A stretch of DNA of 64,000 bases from Nemophila menziesii (GCA_029959085.1 JARWIR010000023.1:8631860-8695859); one strand, 5' to 3'; positions 1 through 12,780 are shown, counted from the first letter of the stretch. Numbers and translations are program-made. Notes: generated by a model not told the origin, from the letters alone.

Positions 1-395
1 CGTAAACGGTGCGATTGATTATCTTTCGAGCTAAAGTACATCGTCTTATGCAATCTGGGTTCTTCGTCTTCTTGTTCTTCCCCAAACCAAACCCTCCCTT
101 GTCTTTTGATTTTGATTTTGTTTTAATTTTTTGTTTTGTTTCATGTATATATAGGGTAGGCATTTCAGAATTACCTATTTTGCCCTTTTAAAAATACGGG
201 GTTAAGATAATTAATTAAATAAAACCGATTAAGAATAAAAAAATAATAAAAATGCTCTTAACAGTGATTTTGGATAGAAAACGTTAGTAACGGACCACGA
301 GTCACGAAAACAAAAGTAAGGGGTATCTAGTAGAATCAAACAATGGGGCAACTTGTCAATTTCAAAAAAAATTAGGAGCAAAAGGGATAATTCCT
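1..395. mobile_element. MULE-like terminal region, cut by window start (copy 1)
   Basis: This stretch is nearly the same as 56784-57196, which flanks the 5' side of a MULE transposase pseudogene. It has the AT-rich, G-run subterminal character common at MULE ends. Module copy 3 (from about 43930) begins at the sequence that follows position 395 and lacks this stretch, so the element/module boundary falls near 395. The rest of the element would lie left of the window. Small ORFs here (9-191 plus, 229-444 minus) look accidental. Confidence 0.45.
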
Positions 396-2240
396 CAAAC
401 TTATATAAAACCCTCATTTCGGTTACCTTTTCTTCATAAATCAAAAGTAAGAGGAAAAGTTCCTTGGAGCACAGTAAGATATTCTACGATCTCCATTTGC
501 CGTCTTTCTATCAGTGATGTTTAAATCAGGTACACTCTCCATTCTCCTCACTTTTTTCATATTTCCCACTTATTAAGTTGTAATAACGATGAAATATACA
601 ATCGATCTGCAAAACCTAAGGTAAAAAATGTAGGAGATATTGAGGAATTGTTACAATTAAGAAAGAAAGTTTATGCGGTTTGTTGGGTAAAACTCTGGAT
701 TTCTAGTCCATTGAACAATTTCAATGTAGATGCTCGCTCTGTTATGGATTTCCTGACCGCTAAGAGAAATCAAAATTGTATCTTATACAATACATTTGCA
801 CCATAGGGGGCCATATTGGTGAAGAATGAGTTGGGTTAGTTGGGTTAGTGGATTTGGTTGAAACATTATCACAATCCGAAGATATCTCATCAACTGCCAC
901 CCCGCCAATAGCCCTCCCAACCAGTCTTTTTCTCTATATGTGATATTTATGGATAATCATTAATGTATTTTATCCATAAATTTAATCATTAAATTGGGAT
1001 TATAGATTGAATTTGAGTTAGATTTGAACTAATTACTCTTTACTTTTACATATTTACTTGATAATTAAAAAAATATTAACATAGAAATAATGCTTATTTA
1101 TTTGGAAGGGATTAATAGTGATTTTTTTATATTTTGCACACAGGCAAAAACTCATGTCAAGAATAATATCATTACTGTACAAAAACATAAAACAAATAAG
1201 ATCGTTGGCCGTGACATTTCAGTTAACTATGAAGGTTTAATAATTTCCATGGTAAGATTTAATTGGTAGTTTACTTTTACTGTGATATACTGTTAAGCGA
1301 ATGTATTTAGAATTGTTGGGTTGTTAATGCATGGTCTTATGTATTTAATATTGATTTACTGTGTGTGCTTTTTACTAGATGGATATTCATGATCACAGGA
1401 AACTCTGATGCCAATTTTTCCTTTTATTTTTTCTAGGTAAATGGTACTTATTAAAGATGGAAGCTATTAAGCGATTGTTACCTTGGAGAAAATTAGAAGC
1501 AGTCTGTAAAGTGTTTTTTTGGTTCTGAAAGTGTGGGCGAGGAGCCCTAGGAATAATGTCCCTGGTGTAGTAGTTTTAATTGTGATACCTCATCAAATTT
1601 TGTTGATGATATTGTGGTAAACGTTTAGCCACCTGAGGCCTCACCAGAGTTGACAACATAAAACTTTTTTCAGTTGAATCATGTGAAGTAACTACTATAT
1701 GTGATATCCTAATTGATTGTGCCACTTTAAGAAACTGTTTCTTACTTTTTAGTTTATTGTATTAATGTGTAATTTAATAACTATAGATAATTTGTTTGTA
1801 CTTTCATATTAAAGGCTGTGGTTTTTTAGTTTTAATTTAAAACTCACATTATATGGGTGGGTCGTGGTTCTCTCTATAAGTCTATAAGTCTATTAAGATC
1901 TATTTTTCTATTTTTTTTGTTTTTGATTTCTCTCTATTCTTTATTACGCTGCTCCAACCACATGGGAGCAGCTCGTTCAAAATGTGTTTACTGGTTCTGT
2001 TGTTTGCCGCAGATTTGGTGTTCCGTGTGATTATTTGTGCTTAGTGTATTTTTCTGATCCTTAATTGTTGCTTGGTGCTTGGTTAGTTTCCTATCTTTCA
2101 TCTTGGTTGAAGATTCCAGTAAAGTAACTAGGTTGAGTACAAATGAGTGACCTGGTGAGACACCATTAAATTCAACTTTATTTTTCCTCAAGGATTGCCT
2201 GTTTAACATAGTCAAGGTTTCTTCACAAAAACAATCATAC
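396..2240 (+). repeat. Composite repeat module, copy 1
   Basis: Starts at a TATA-like stretch (TTATATAAAA) and matches copies at 43930-49110 and 57197-60830; its right part (about 1383-2005) matches copy 2 at 37505-38540. It contains a broken version of a conserved ORF (about 625-806; the open version is at 57375-57593), exon-like segments followed by GT splice-like donors (for example near 1250), and a CLASSY-type helicase scrap at 1383-1411. Relative to copy 2 it has lost about 430 bp directly after that scrap. A minus-strand ORF of 84 codons (1988-2242) near the end is not one I recognise. Nothing here could encode a complete protein. Confidence 0.6.
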
Positions 2241-2523
2241 AAGTTTCAAAAGTGTGTTGAATTTGGGTTCTTATAGTTTTATAAAGCCATATTTAGGTGT
2301 AAGTTGTAAATATGGTTTTTAAGAGCATGTATTACTAATGACAAAAAAAAAGAAAAAAGAACATGTATTACACAAAAGTAGCTTTGGTCGTGATAAAACA
2401 AGAAAGATTAGAGAATATTCACATAGTATAGTACATGCACGGACAACTTCAAGAATATAAATTAGGATAAACTTGAAATATAAAAAACGTGAGATAAGAA
2501 AAATACATAATAACCATTTGGGT

Positions 2524-2690
2524 TAGCTCAACTGTCCAGAGCCTTGGCTTGGTTATTCTTTTAGGCGCTACAGATTAGAACCGTGTCAATGACACCGGGT
2601 CTAAAAGTAACTCTATAAAATTGTGAGCTTATAGGAATGAGTACATAATTTTTTCTGAGTTAATTTTTAAAAAGGTCAAAAAACACTCTC
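2524..2690 (+). repeat. SINE-like, tRNA-derived head
   Basis: Near 2524 the sequence TTAGCTCAACTGTCCAGAG resembles a tRNA-type A box. About 50 bases on, ATTAGAACC resembles a decayed B box (GGTTCGAACC type), and a tRNA-unrelated tail follows. This is the layout of plant SINEs. No clean A-rich tail or target duplication was identified, so the ends are approximate. Confidence 0.45.
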
Positions 2691-4070
2691 TTATTCTCAA
2701 CAAGTCTAAATTTTAAACCATCAATGGGTTATATTTATATTTGCAATGGTTGGGAGTTTTTTTATGGGTTACGTATTTTTGGGTTGTGTATATTTTCCTA
2801 ATGAGTTGTGTATATTTATCAACAGATTACATGTGATACTTATTAGGCAACAATTTTTTTATAAAGATGTGCTTAAAACCCAATTTTTTTAAACACAATG
2901 AATGAATTTCTACCTTACTATGCTCATGATGAGTGCATTGAATTCAAATGATTATTTTCGTCCATACGATTATAAAGAAGTTAGGAACTCGGAGTATAAG
3001 AAACTTGCTTGATCAATACATTAACGATAGCCAACGAACCCTCTTCACTTATTTTCTAGAGATTTTGATCCAATAGATATTGGAAACCTCTTCTAAACAT
3101 CCAAAATCCAAATGTATTACTATATACTTATTTTGGAACAAAAAGAACTAACTTATGAGAGGCCCATAATATTTAGAAAAAAAATTAGTACTATATATAT
3201 GAAAGCTCAGAGCTTATGAGATTTTGATCCCACAAATATTGGAGACCTCAGAGATTCATCATTCAGTTTTCAAGTGTGTGCAGCTATGAAAACTCAAAAG
3301 TTATGAAAACTCAAAAGTTGTGATCGGTGTTTTGATGGTGTTGGTGGGAAACTTAGGCGACGCCATTAGTGGAGGTCAGCAATAATGATTTATGTGTGGT
3401 GGTTAGAGGGTTCAGCGTTGGTTTGTTGTTCGAGCAGTTCTGCTAGAGAAGGTCGTGTGAAATTATGAAAGTTCGGTTAACCATGGCGCTCAGAGAATTC
3501 AAAAAGAAGAGGACATCCACCTCCCAGCCTGCCGACGTAAGGTGATTTTTTTTCTTTTCCTTACTTAGTTTGTAGCTTTATTCTTTCTTTTTATTAATAA
3601 TGAATATAGATAAAAGATTATTATATTTATGTGAGAAAAAGACCCATGGATACTCAGTAATTTGCATTTTAGAAAAAATACATACCAAGGTTTCAAAAGT
3701 GGACAAACGGGTACACAACATTATATTTTTTTCCTTCCGTTAGTACCCGATGTTAATTCTAATATTAAGTGATGACGTGGTAGGGGTAAAACGGTTATTT
3801 CACAACTAAACAAATTTATAATTTAATAAATAAAATTATGCCACGTGAAAAATGAAAATGTTGTGAATCTGAATGTCCAATTTTGAAAAATTGGGAATCT
3901 ATTTGTCAAATTCAAAACATTGGGTATTTAGGAGGTCTTTGTCCCTAAAAACAATAAGGGAGCAATCAACATAATTATCTTCACCGAACATAATAATAAT
4001 ATCTATAAAAGTTACGCCTAAAATAAATGATATAATAAATAATAATATACTTATGACATTGTTCAAACTA
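2691..4070. other. AT-rich spacer, no gene seen
   Basis: No convincing ORF. It holds a short direct repeat of ATGAAAACTCAAAAGTT around 3286-3319. The stretch at 2700-2880 shares short phrases (AATGGGTTAC and similar) with 6770-6960, perhaps remnants of the same dispersed repeat. Confidence 0.5.
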
Positions 4071-4074
4071 GACG

Positions 4075-5750
4075 TGGGGAATATTATTCCATCGCTATTG
4101 TAGATGATTTCACTAGGTTTGGTTATATCTATTTTATTTTTTGTAAATCTGGAGCATTGAAATGTTTTAAGATATTTGTCAATGAAGCAAAAAACCAGTT
4201 AGAGTGGAAGGTAAAAACCTTAAGGACCGACCGTGGACGTGAATATCTATAATATTAGTTTAAATAACCTTTTAATGAAAAGGGGATAGTAAGATAGCTC
4301 CTATACACCACAACCGAATGGTGTGGCTGAAAGAAGGAATGGAACAATCCTAGAAATGGTTAGGTCTATGATGGCACAAACTAATCTTCCAATATCTTAT
4401 TAGAAAGATGCGTTGCTTAACGTTAATTATATACTTAACTGAGTACCCACAAAGACAATTCCATCTGCTCCTTATGAATTTGGACAGGTAAGAAACCTAA
4501 CCTTTCATACTTGTGACCCTGGGTGTCGGCAGGATATGTTCATGACCTATCTCATAAATATGGAAAGTTAGCTCCAAGAGTCAAGAAGTGTATCTTTGTA
4601 AGATTGCCAAAGAACTCTAAAGGTTATGTGTTTATTGGTGAACACGACGGTGACGGTCTTACCAAAATTGCGTCAAGAGATATCACATTTTTAGCAAATG
4701 ATTTCCCTAGCAGAGGTGAGGTTAATAGAAATTATGTTTTATGTGAATTTAATTATACTCCAAAGATGATATGGAAAAAAATATGACACCTAATTAGCTA
4801 ACACATACTCAAGAAGTAAAGACTGACACTACTCCACATCGTGAGACAGAAGAAACAATTGCATCATCTAGTAATCCTATTTCTCACGATTCTTAACCTA
4901 AGAGAAGTTCTAGAGGTTTAGTTCCTCTTCTTTGATTTAAAATCGAAGGAAAGGTCTTTAGATAACTCCACAAGATGTGAAAAGAACCTCGAACAGTAAG
5001 TACAGATTTTCCATGTCCTGCTAAGACTGAACGAAGTAAAGAAATGGATGAAGAAATGGAGTGGATGAAGAAAATCCATGTTTGGGAACTGGTTGATTTC
5101 CCAAAAAGGACGTAAGACGATTGGGAATAAATGAGTTCTCAAAATAAAAATAAAACTTCACAATTATATTGAGAGGTGTAAATCTCACTTTAGAGCGAAA
5201 GGTTATACTCAACGGGAATGAATAGATTTTGAGGAAACTTTTTCTCTTGTTGTTAGATTTACCTCGTTACGTATTATTTTTTCTATTGTGGCGTATCTCA
5301 ATCTCGATTTTCACCTAATAGATGTTAAAACTGCATTTCATAAAGTTATTTCATCACTGATTTGAAATGATAAGTGAAGACCATTGTGTTATGTAAAGTG
5401 TTCCAAGAAAAAAAAGTGATTTTATCTTTATATGTAGATGAAATCCTATTAGATAAGAATGATAAAGAGTTTAGCTTCTCAATTTGACATGAAAGATATG
5501 GAATAATCAAATTATATTCTTGGTGTTAATATTCACAAATATAGGTCTAGACATCTATTGTCTTTATCTTAAGAACCTTACATCATGAATATACTTGAGC
5601 GCTTTAGTATGAGTAAGTGAAATGTCATTGATACTTTTGTAGCAAAAAGAATAAACTTAAGTCTTGACATGTATCATAGCACTCCAGAAGAGAAACATAA
5701 TATATCTACGAGAACCATATTCTAGTGCCATTGGTAGTCTTATGTATGAG
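4075..5750 (+). pseudogene. Decayed Ty1/copia pol (integrase, RT, RNase H remnants)
   Basis: Piecewise translation gives the copia integrase core in order: a VDDF block with the first Asp near 4105, a TDRG block with the second Asp near 4225, and a NGVAERRN block with the Glu near 4330. The post-integrase region follows (open at 4523-4786, with KCIFV and FLAND phrases), then reverse transcriptase scraps around 5000-5480, then the late-pol region at 5560-5750 with EPYIM, ILERF and SAIGSLMY phrases typical of copia. Many stops and frameshifts break every domain. No gag, LTR or primer site is visible, so this is an old fragment. The SINE-like element at 5752 interrupts or ends it. Confidence 0.85.
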
Positions 5751-5751
5751 A

Positions 5752-5868
5752 GACACTTTGGACTCGGAAACATTTTGAATCCAATAAGATTCGATCCCAA
5801 GACCTCTTGGTCTCTACGTAGTTGTCTAACCACTAGACAACCTATCGATCTTAACTCACATGTATGTT
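5752..5868 (-). repeat. SINE-like, tRNA-derived head (minus strand)
   Basis: On the minus strand GTCTAGTGGTTAGACAAC resembles an A-box region and GGGATCGAATCTTAT a B box (GWTCRAANNC type) about 35 bases downstream, as expected for a tRNA-derived SINE promoter. It sits at the broken end of the copia fragment. Small ORFs on both strands here (5657-5876) are by-products of this repeat. Confidence 0.5.
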
Positions 5869-5879
5869 TCACATAAAAA

Positions 5880-7576
5880 AAAGTTATTTTCGCTATTCTC
5901 TACATTGTGATAAGGTCACTCACCTTACACCCAACGAAACCCGTTTCTTTTCATTTCTATCACAAATAGTTATTATTCATTCTTCTCAAACCACTGTAAG
6001 TTAATCTATATTTTTAATCACAAGATTTGATTTTTAACCTAAAATGCGTATTAGGCCTAGTTTAATTTTGTGTCACGTTAACCTTTTGAAGGATAATTTT
6101 AGGGTTTAATGGTGATGATCAAGAAAAAAATTGTTAATGGGTTTTTTAAATTATATCTTTTAATAGGATGCATTATTAACATTTTTTATGGGTTTTACTT
6201 AGAATGAACTCTGAATTTTCCTAACAAGGTTTGCAACATAATTCTACTACTCAAATACGTAAGAGGCCTCAACTTTCCCTAATTGGTACTCTCTCTCTCT
6301 ATCTCTCTCTTTCTCTCGTGTATTAATGTGTATTTATATGGTTGTAATTATATATTAAAGGCAAACTCAATTATCCAATGCATTCGTGTATGTAACCCAA
6401 CATGTTATTTTCATTGTATTGTTTTAGTTTAGAAACAATAATTAGTCAGATATGAAACCTCTTATTATGAGTCCAGGGTACACTTAGAAATTTTGTTTGT
6501 GGACGCTATAATATTAAAAGGATTTTAGTTAGTTGGATGAGGTGAAGTAGGGTGGGGATTTTATTTTGAATTTAACTATTAAATATAATTTTTATTCAAT
6601 TTTTGTAAAGTTATTGTGTAAAATGTAATATCCTATGTATCAAAAAATTATAATATGTTGAAAAATTATTTGAAAAACTTTATTCTCTAATGGATGAAGA
6701 AAAAAAGTTTAACTAATCATTCTAAAAAGTTATTTTATAAGCGTCAACTGTTAAAAGGTCCAAAACTAAATTTTCTCATTTTTAATGGGTTTTAAGTTTT
6801 TTTCCTTCCGCAAATGGTCAAATTTTTAATGGGATATCTTTGTTTTTATAATAAGTCACGATTTTATCTAATGGTTTATACAAATTTTTTAATGGGTCAC
6901 GTGTATTATTTTTTATAGATTAAAGATATTTCTTAAAGGGTATGTGTAATAATTAGTGTAAACTTTATTAGCTAACAATGTTCTTGTAAAGACATTTGAA
7001 TCAATAACCAATAAATACTTACATAACATAAGTTGGACTCATGAACAACCCATATATCACGACGAAGGGATCACTTGGTGGGATTAACAATAGAGAAATA
7101 CCCGATAAAAAGATATATAACAAGCAACTAAGATATATATGTGTGTATGTATATATTAATATATCAATCTCGGTAAACAACCTGGAATAAACCTCGATTA
7201 GTAAAATACTGATAATTTGTACAGGGATATGTGGACCAAAACAATAATATTTCATAGTATTCAAAATTTATACATTACCATAACATCAGCGTAAAAATCT
7301 AATAAATGGTCAAGTAAAAAATAACAAAGGAAATTTCATCAATAACGTGAGTAAAAATAAATAGTTATGTATTACTTGAATATACGTAACTAAATACCGT
7401 TTGATGTTTTTTTATTGGTTTCTTATGTTTCTATGTAAAGAAATTAATTATATGGTATATTGCACCATTTATCTTTCAGTACGTTGGTGGTCCAGGCTTG
7501 CTTGCACACACAACGAATAATCACACAGGGATATACATGCCTCCACATGCATATTCCCAATTAAATTCAGAACTAG
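5880..7576. other. AT-rich spacer with CT microsatellite
   Basis: No gene-like ORF. A CT-rich tract lies at about 6289-6318. Phrases resembling AATGGGTTA recur at 6130-6910. The last 100 bases before 7577 are not retrotransposon sequence and form the left flank of element A. Confidence 0.5.
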
Positions 7577-7581
7577 GTTAC
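7577..7581. repeat. Target site duplication of element A, left (GTTAC)
   Basis: GTTAC directly precedes the LTR. The counterpart after the other LTR of A is TTTAC at 33647-33651, a four-of-five match, which fits an older insertion with one mutated base. Confidence 0.55.
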
Positions 7582-9132
7582 TGGTGTCTCCTGGTGTGTT
7601 ATAAAATAACACCCCCATATAGGAAGGACACGTACCGCAAGTGTACAGATCGTCCAAGTAATATCCAGTAAACAGAAATTCGTTATGTAATAAGTGTGTG
7701 AAGTTGTTATATGATGCGGAAAATAAAATAGATAAATATTTGTTTTGATTTTATTTAAGGACTAAAGTGCAAATAATGTAAAATACTAAATTAACTAATG
7801 CAAATAAATGAGATGCAAGTAAAGAAAATATGAGTAGACGCAAGGATGAGAAATAGTACTTGAGTTTCGCAAGGGTTTCGCCTAAATCTGTTCAATCAAT
7901 GTTCTCGTTTAAGAGTCGAATTGGTAATTAATAATAGTCGGGATTCGAGTTTCTCCTAACCCCCGTCAGGGTGGACTTAGGAGCTATCCTAGGGTATTAC
8001 GAACCCAGTCAGGATGATTATAAGCTACCTTTAAATGTTCAAGTGCTTAACCCAAACGGCTATAAGATTAACTAATTCTGCCAGGATCAATAATTTATAT
8101 CTTACATCTATTACCTAGTTCAGTAATTAAACCCCCCGTCAAGGTGATCATTACGCCACTATAACGAATAGTTTAATTACTAATTCCTATTTTTGATTCA
8201 TGACTTCAAAAACAGTAAATAAATTCACGATAATAAAAAATACTAATTTACTCAATTCAAATTAAATCTTTCAATCCCAAATTCAAAAACATTAATTAAA
8301 TAAATTGAGGCTCAAACCATTAAAGCGATTCTCAAGCACAAATGAGTTTAGCTCATAATTGAAATTAAAACTAAAGAAATAAAATTAAAGGAACTCATGT
8401 TTTATAGAAAGAAAAATAAATAAAACCTAATTAAGAGGTTGTTGAATTGATTGTTGGTCGAAGAATTACTTCGCCAGCTTCAGCTTTTTCTTTTCTATTG
8501 CTTTTGGCTTTTCTCTCTAACGTTCTGCCTTTTGTAAAATGAATTGTGTGTAAAAATAAAGTCAAAAGGCCTATATATACTAATAAAATCGGACTTGGGC
8601 TTATTTTTAATAATTTAATGAAATATTAAATGACCCAAGTCCACTCTTCAAGTCCAAATCATGTAACTAATGTACACCATCCACTAAAACGGCTATAACT
8701 TTCTCAATTTAACTTCAAATTGACTCATTTAACTTGCTATCTTTTTGTAACTCGATAAGGAACGAATCGTATTTACAACTCAGTGGCTGAATCCATGTTT
8801 ATGTGGCTCAAAATCAGCAATTATCATCAGCCTTCCAGATTTGTAGCTCCAGTTTGTCAACTCTTTGGGATATTTCTTCTCGCCTTCGACTTCTTTACAC
8901 GATCTAAGACTCCCGTTCTTGATTTCTCTCCTTGCTAGTATTAAAAACCTACAAAATTTTCACCAAAACAAACCATTTAACGTGCAAAAGTTTAATAAAT
9001 GAAAAATACTAAAATCCAAGGAGGAAAATTATATATAACAATTTAATCCTAAAAGTCTATCGAATTAGTCATATAATCACCTAAAATGATGTCTCCTAAG
9101 GGCATATAATTAGAGCAAAGGAGGAGACATCA
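7582..9132 (-). repeat. Element A 3' LTR
   Basis: 1,551 bp, TGGTGTCTCC at the left and GGAGACATCA at the right on the plus strand, so TG...CA ends. It aligns along its length with 30887-33646 (5' LTR of A) and, in reverse, with 50457-52021 (element D). CCCGTCAGG-like motifs lie near 7960, 8004, 8078 and 8132. Just outside, at 9133, begins the sequence corresponding to the polypurine tract. Confidence 0.9.
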
Positions 9133-9149
9133 AGACTTCCAACTCAAAC

Positions 9150-9168
9150 CTTTGTCGTCTCGACAAAG
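9150..9168 (-). promoter_or_regulatory. Polypurine-tract-adjacent hairpin of element A
   Basis: Arms CTTTGTCG and CGACAAAG pair perfectly over 8 bp around a TCT loop. The hairpin sits next to the purine-rich stretch (minus-strand sense) touching the 3' LTR. Equivalent hairpins occur in elements B, C and E. Confidence 0.6.
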
Positions 9169-10563
9169 TAAACTTACAAACAAAGGTCTAAGGTGAATGC
9201 AGAGATGCAAAAGCTAGTAAATACACCCAAAGCAATACATAAAATAAATCTCATATAACAAACATTAGGAATTAATATACACATACACTTATCATGCAAA
9301 ATCAAACACAAATAATATCAATCTTAAAATTAACTTCACAGTACTAGAAGGTTACACTTGTACTTATATCAATATGATGGCTATAGGGTGTTCATTGATC
9401 CTCACTCGCTTTGAATGCTCCACTTAGTATACTCCCTATTAGCTGAATTATAAACTCACTATGCACCTAAGAATCACGAGGACTTTATGGTTTTAGCGTA
9501 GGCTTAGGGATAGTGGTGGTATGTATATTTGGTAAATTTGAAGTGAGCTTTTGACTCTCTCCTCACTTACCATCAACAACTGTCCACAAGCTTGAGTTTA
9601 CACTTGAATAATGTTCTCACTCAACCCATTTGATGAACTAATTTAGCATCCCTAAGTTAACCCAATATAGACTGAGATGATTTCTGAAAATTTCCACTTT
9701 GTCGGGTAAGTTATTCTTTCTTTTTCTTTTTCAAATTCTTTTTTTTGTACAGTAGCTTACCAGGTTCCTGGTTTGTGATGATCGGGTTCCCGGTCCTTAT
9801 TGTATTGACTTTTTTTTTAAATCTCGGCAAAGGGTTACAAATAATAATATCATCTGAAATTGTGCCTTAATGTAAACACATATAGTTCCCTTCCAATATA
9901 ATTTCCCAAATATGGATCCACCACCCCAAACTCAAGCTTGAGACAGGTCTCAGGATCGTGATTCAAGTGCGGGTCATTTGGAAAGGCCTAATAAACTAAG
10001 GGGATATGGGATTATATCGTGGCGACAATAGAAAAGGCTTTAAGGCTCAAAATTGGGCTAAGAAGGATTAAATTAATACAAGGGATAAAAGGCTAAAAAG
10101 GTCTCAAATGGCTTAACAAAGAACTGCCCCTATCATTTTCCTAGTTACATAGCTCGCCTCTAGTTAATACCTAATTAGGTTCTCTACTAATTTGTATCTC
10201 ACGTTCTACAAACCAAACATTTTCCTTAAGTACAAGTTTACTTCTTTTGCATTGTTGATTAATTCTTCCTATCAATTAACTATGTTTGCATGCAATTAAA
10301 GTGTGTTTTATACTAACTCCTAAAGTCCACTATTTACTATCATAGATTCATCAAAAGTATGCTTAATGGGTACATTTAAGATCTTCTATAGTCAACCGCA
10401 ACCCCTATTAATTTATTGAAAGCAATTAAAACACATAACACGTAAAAATGGGATGAGGCAACGAACCCCACTCCAAACTCAAAAATGAGTTGTGTCCCCA
10501 CGACTCGAAAATTCTAAAAGTAACTAAACTAATATACACTAAATGAGAAAGAGTTAGAAAACG

Positions 10564-10657
10564 TATCTCAACCAGCACTAGGCTGGTTACCAATGTTGCG
10601 TCCATGTTGAGCATCTTTTGTGAGGATTGAGTAAATGACATGTTGCATATTGCTCAC
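10564..10657 (-). pseudogene. C-terminal end of Athila env-like ORF, element A
   Basis: The minus-strand translation ends with the residues HGRNIGNQPSAG, matching the HGRNTDNQPRAG end of the env-like ORF in element C (stop near 16542). Element B is inserted exactly at the upstream edge of this fragment; the preceding coiled-coil part continues at 30494-30620 on the far side of B. Confidence 0.75.
10653..10657. repeat. Target site duplication of element B, left (CTCAC)
   Basis: CTCAC before the B 5' LTR; CTCAA at 30494-30498 after the 3' LTR, a four-of-five match. Element A's env-like sequence is continuous across the two flanks, supporting these boundaries. Confidence 0.65.
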
Positions 10658-12253
10658 TGATGTCTCCCTAAATGTTCTAATTTTATGACCTTGGGAGACA
10701 TCATTTTTGGTGTTTATTTGACTATTTAGATAGACTTTTGGTCTTAAAATGCAATAAATCGATTTTCCTCTTTTAATTCTAGTATTTTTGATTTATTAAA
10801 CTTTTGCGCGTAATATGGTTTGTTTTGAGTTAAAAGTTGTAGGTTTTGAATACTAGTTAGGAGAGGAAGCCAAGAATAAAGTCAAAGATTGGGTAATGAA
10901 GTCAAAGCAAGAAGAAATATCCCGAAATAATTGATTATTTTAAGCTACAAATCTGGAAAGTTGTCAAAGATTACTGATTCCGGGCCATCTAAGAGTGGAT
11001 TTAGCCTCTGACTTTTGAAGAGAAAACGTGCCCCATTGAATTACGGAACTTTAGAAACTTGAATGAGGTCAATCCGAGTTGGAACGAGCCGGTTAGAGCT
11101 TTTTTAGTAGAGGTGGCTCAGCAGTTACGGGATTTGAGCTTAATTAGTGGACTTGGGCTTTTCTAAAATTCACTTAAACCTAAGTAAAAGCCCTAGCCCG
11201 AATTTAGCACTATAAATATGCCTTGAGACCTCATTATTCAGAACCTCTTATTTTATTCTTCAATTAAAATCATCCTTAGAAGAGAGTGTCCAGAGAGAAC
11301 GTCAGAAGCAAGGAAAGGGAGAAGGCTATGAGCTGGAGAAAGCCGTCTTCTCCAAATCACAGCCAGGCCCAATTCCTAATTAGGTTCTATCTTTTATTTC
11401 TGTAATTGAAGAACATGATTTCTTTCTGTTTTAATTTAGTTTTTCGCATTAGTATGAGCTAATTCCATTAAGTGCTTGAGAACGCATAATGGGTTAATCT
11501 CAATTTGATTTCGTTTCATGTGTTTGAATATGGGATAATTTTCATTTAAATCAAATTGGGTAAATTGTATTTTTCTTTAATTTTCTTTTTATTTACTTTT
11601 ATTGAATTCGCGACTCAATATTAGGATTTAATATCTAGGCTATTCCAATTAGCGGCGATTGGATCACCTTAACGGGGGGTCTGGGTACAGAATTAATTAA
11701 CGAATATAGGTTAGAAATTATTTGACTCTGACGAGCTTAATTAAACCTATGGCCAATTGGGTATAATAGACTTAATCACTTGAAAGTGGACTATAATCAC
11801 CCTGACAGGGTTTGTAGCACTTGAGAGTAGCTCCTTAGTCCCCCCTGATGGGGGTAAGGAGAATTCCGAATCCCGACCAATACATATTTACCGATTTGCC
11901 CCTTAAACATGACATGAAATGAATGATAATTAGGTGAAACCCTTGCGTCTCTCAAGTACTGCCTTTCCCATCTTGCGTAAACACTTTATTTTCTTCCGTC
12001 TAGTTAATTACTTGCATTAATTTAGTATTTTAATTTATTGTCTTAGCATTAGAAAACCAAACAAACAATTCTAAAAATCATTTACTTGTTTGTACGTGCA
12101 ATTAACTACTATTTGATAAGCATTAGAGTCAACCATTCCGTCCCTGAGAAAGAATCTGTTTAATCACTTATATTACTTGGGACATCCGTACACTTTTGGT
12201 TGTGGTTCTCTTATCCTTATTGCATTTATTTTAGAACACAGAGAGGACCACCA
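10658..12253 (+). repeat. Element B 5' LTR
   Basis: 1,596 bp from TGATGTCTCC to GGACCACCA. It carries about 50 bp (near 11305-11355) absent from the 3' LTR (1,544 bp) and otherwise matches it with scattered substitutions. CCCTGACGGG-like motifs lie around 11670-11860. Confidence 0.9.
11211..11219 (+). promoter_or_regulatory. LTR promoter TATA box, element B
   Basis: TATAAATAT, also present at 29502-29510 in the 3' LTR. It lies roughly a third of the way into the LTR, where a U3 promoter is expected. The solo LTR has a similar CTATAAATAC near 46901. Confidence 0.55.
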
Positions 12254-12259
12254 AGTTTT

Positions 12260-12277
12260 TGGCGCCACGACCGGGGA
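12260..12277 (+). promoter_or_regulatory. Primer binding site, element B (tRNA-Asp type)
   Basis: TGGCGCCACGACCGGGGA starts 6 bases after the LTR end. The Athila consensus site pairs with the 3' end of tRNA-Asp (TGGCGCCGTTGCCGGGGA type). Two or three internal bases differ here. Confidence 0.75.
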
Positions 12278-12410
12278 CAGTAGCGTGTGACCCCGGTGTT
12301 TATCCTTTTGTGTTTAATTGCATTTTTATTTTTAGTTTTACGCTTGTGTTTGTTTTGTTTTTTTTACAGGTGCTTTATTCAGGTAATGATCAAGAAATTT
12401 ATTTAAAGAT

Positions 12411-12780
12411 GTATAGAGGATATTACCCAAATCCCGGTCCATTTGACTATTGGGAAGACTCTTCGGGACAACAACAATGGGGTATTAATTCTTACCAACA
12501 ACCTTATCAATACCCGCAAGAGTAAGGATGGAACAATCAATGGATCGGGAATAATCAACAACAAACACCATATCACTATCAACAAGAGCATAAATGGAAT
12601 AACCAGTGGGTTGAAAACATTCAACAGTATCCACCTCATCACTATCAACAAGAGACACTACAAGAGAAAGTCAATCGCCTATGGGAGGAAGTCAAGGCAG
12701 GAGAGCATGGCGTAAGGCAAGAGAAGAGGAACACAAAGCCAAATGTGCATTCATACAACAGATGATAGACGAATTGGCTG
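12411..12780 (+). pseudogene. W/N/Q-rich ORF of element B, broken
   Basis: Begins at an ATG (12411; MYRGYYPNP) after the 5' leader. The predicted peptide is rich in Tyr, Trp, Asn and Gln, with repeated phrases such as WNNQW and PYHYQQE. A TAA interrupts it at 12523-12525; reading on in frame continues the same low-complexity pattern. A frameshift near 12705 then moves to the frame of the next ORF, where a charged stretch (KAREEEHKAK) looks helical. It occupies the gag position but has no CCHC knuckle and does not resemble the gag of C or D. A capsid-like role is inference from position only. Confidence 0.55.

Noticed and set aside
2524..2600. Intact tRNA gene
   Set aside because: Cannot be folded into a full cloverleaf by eye, and the B box is degenerate; SINE head is more likely.
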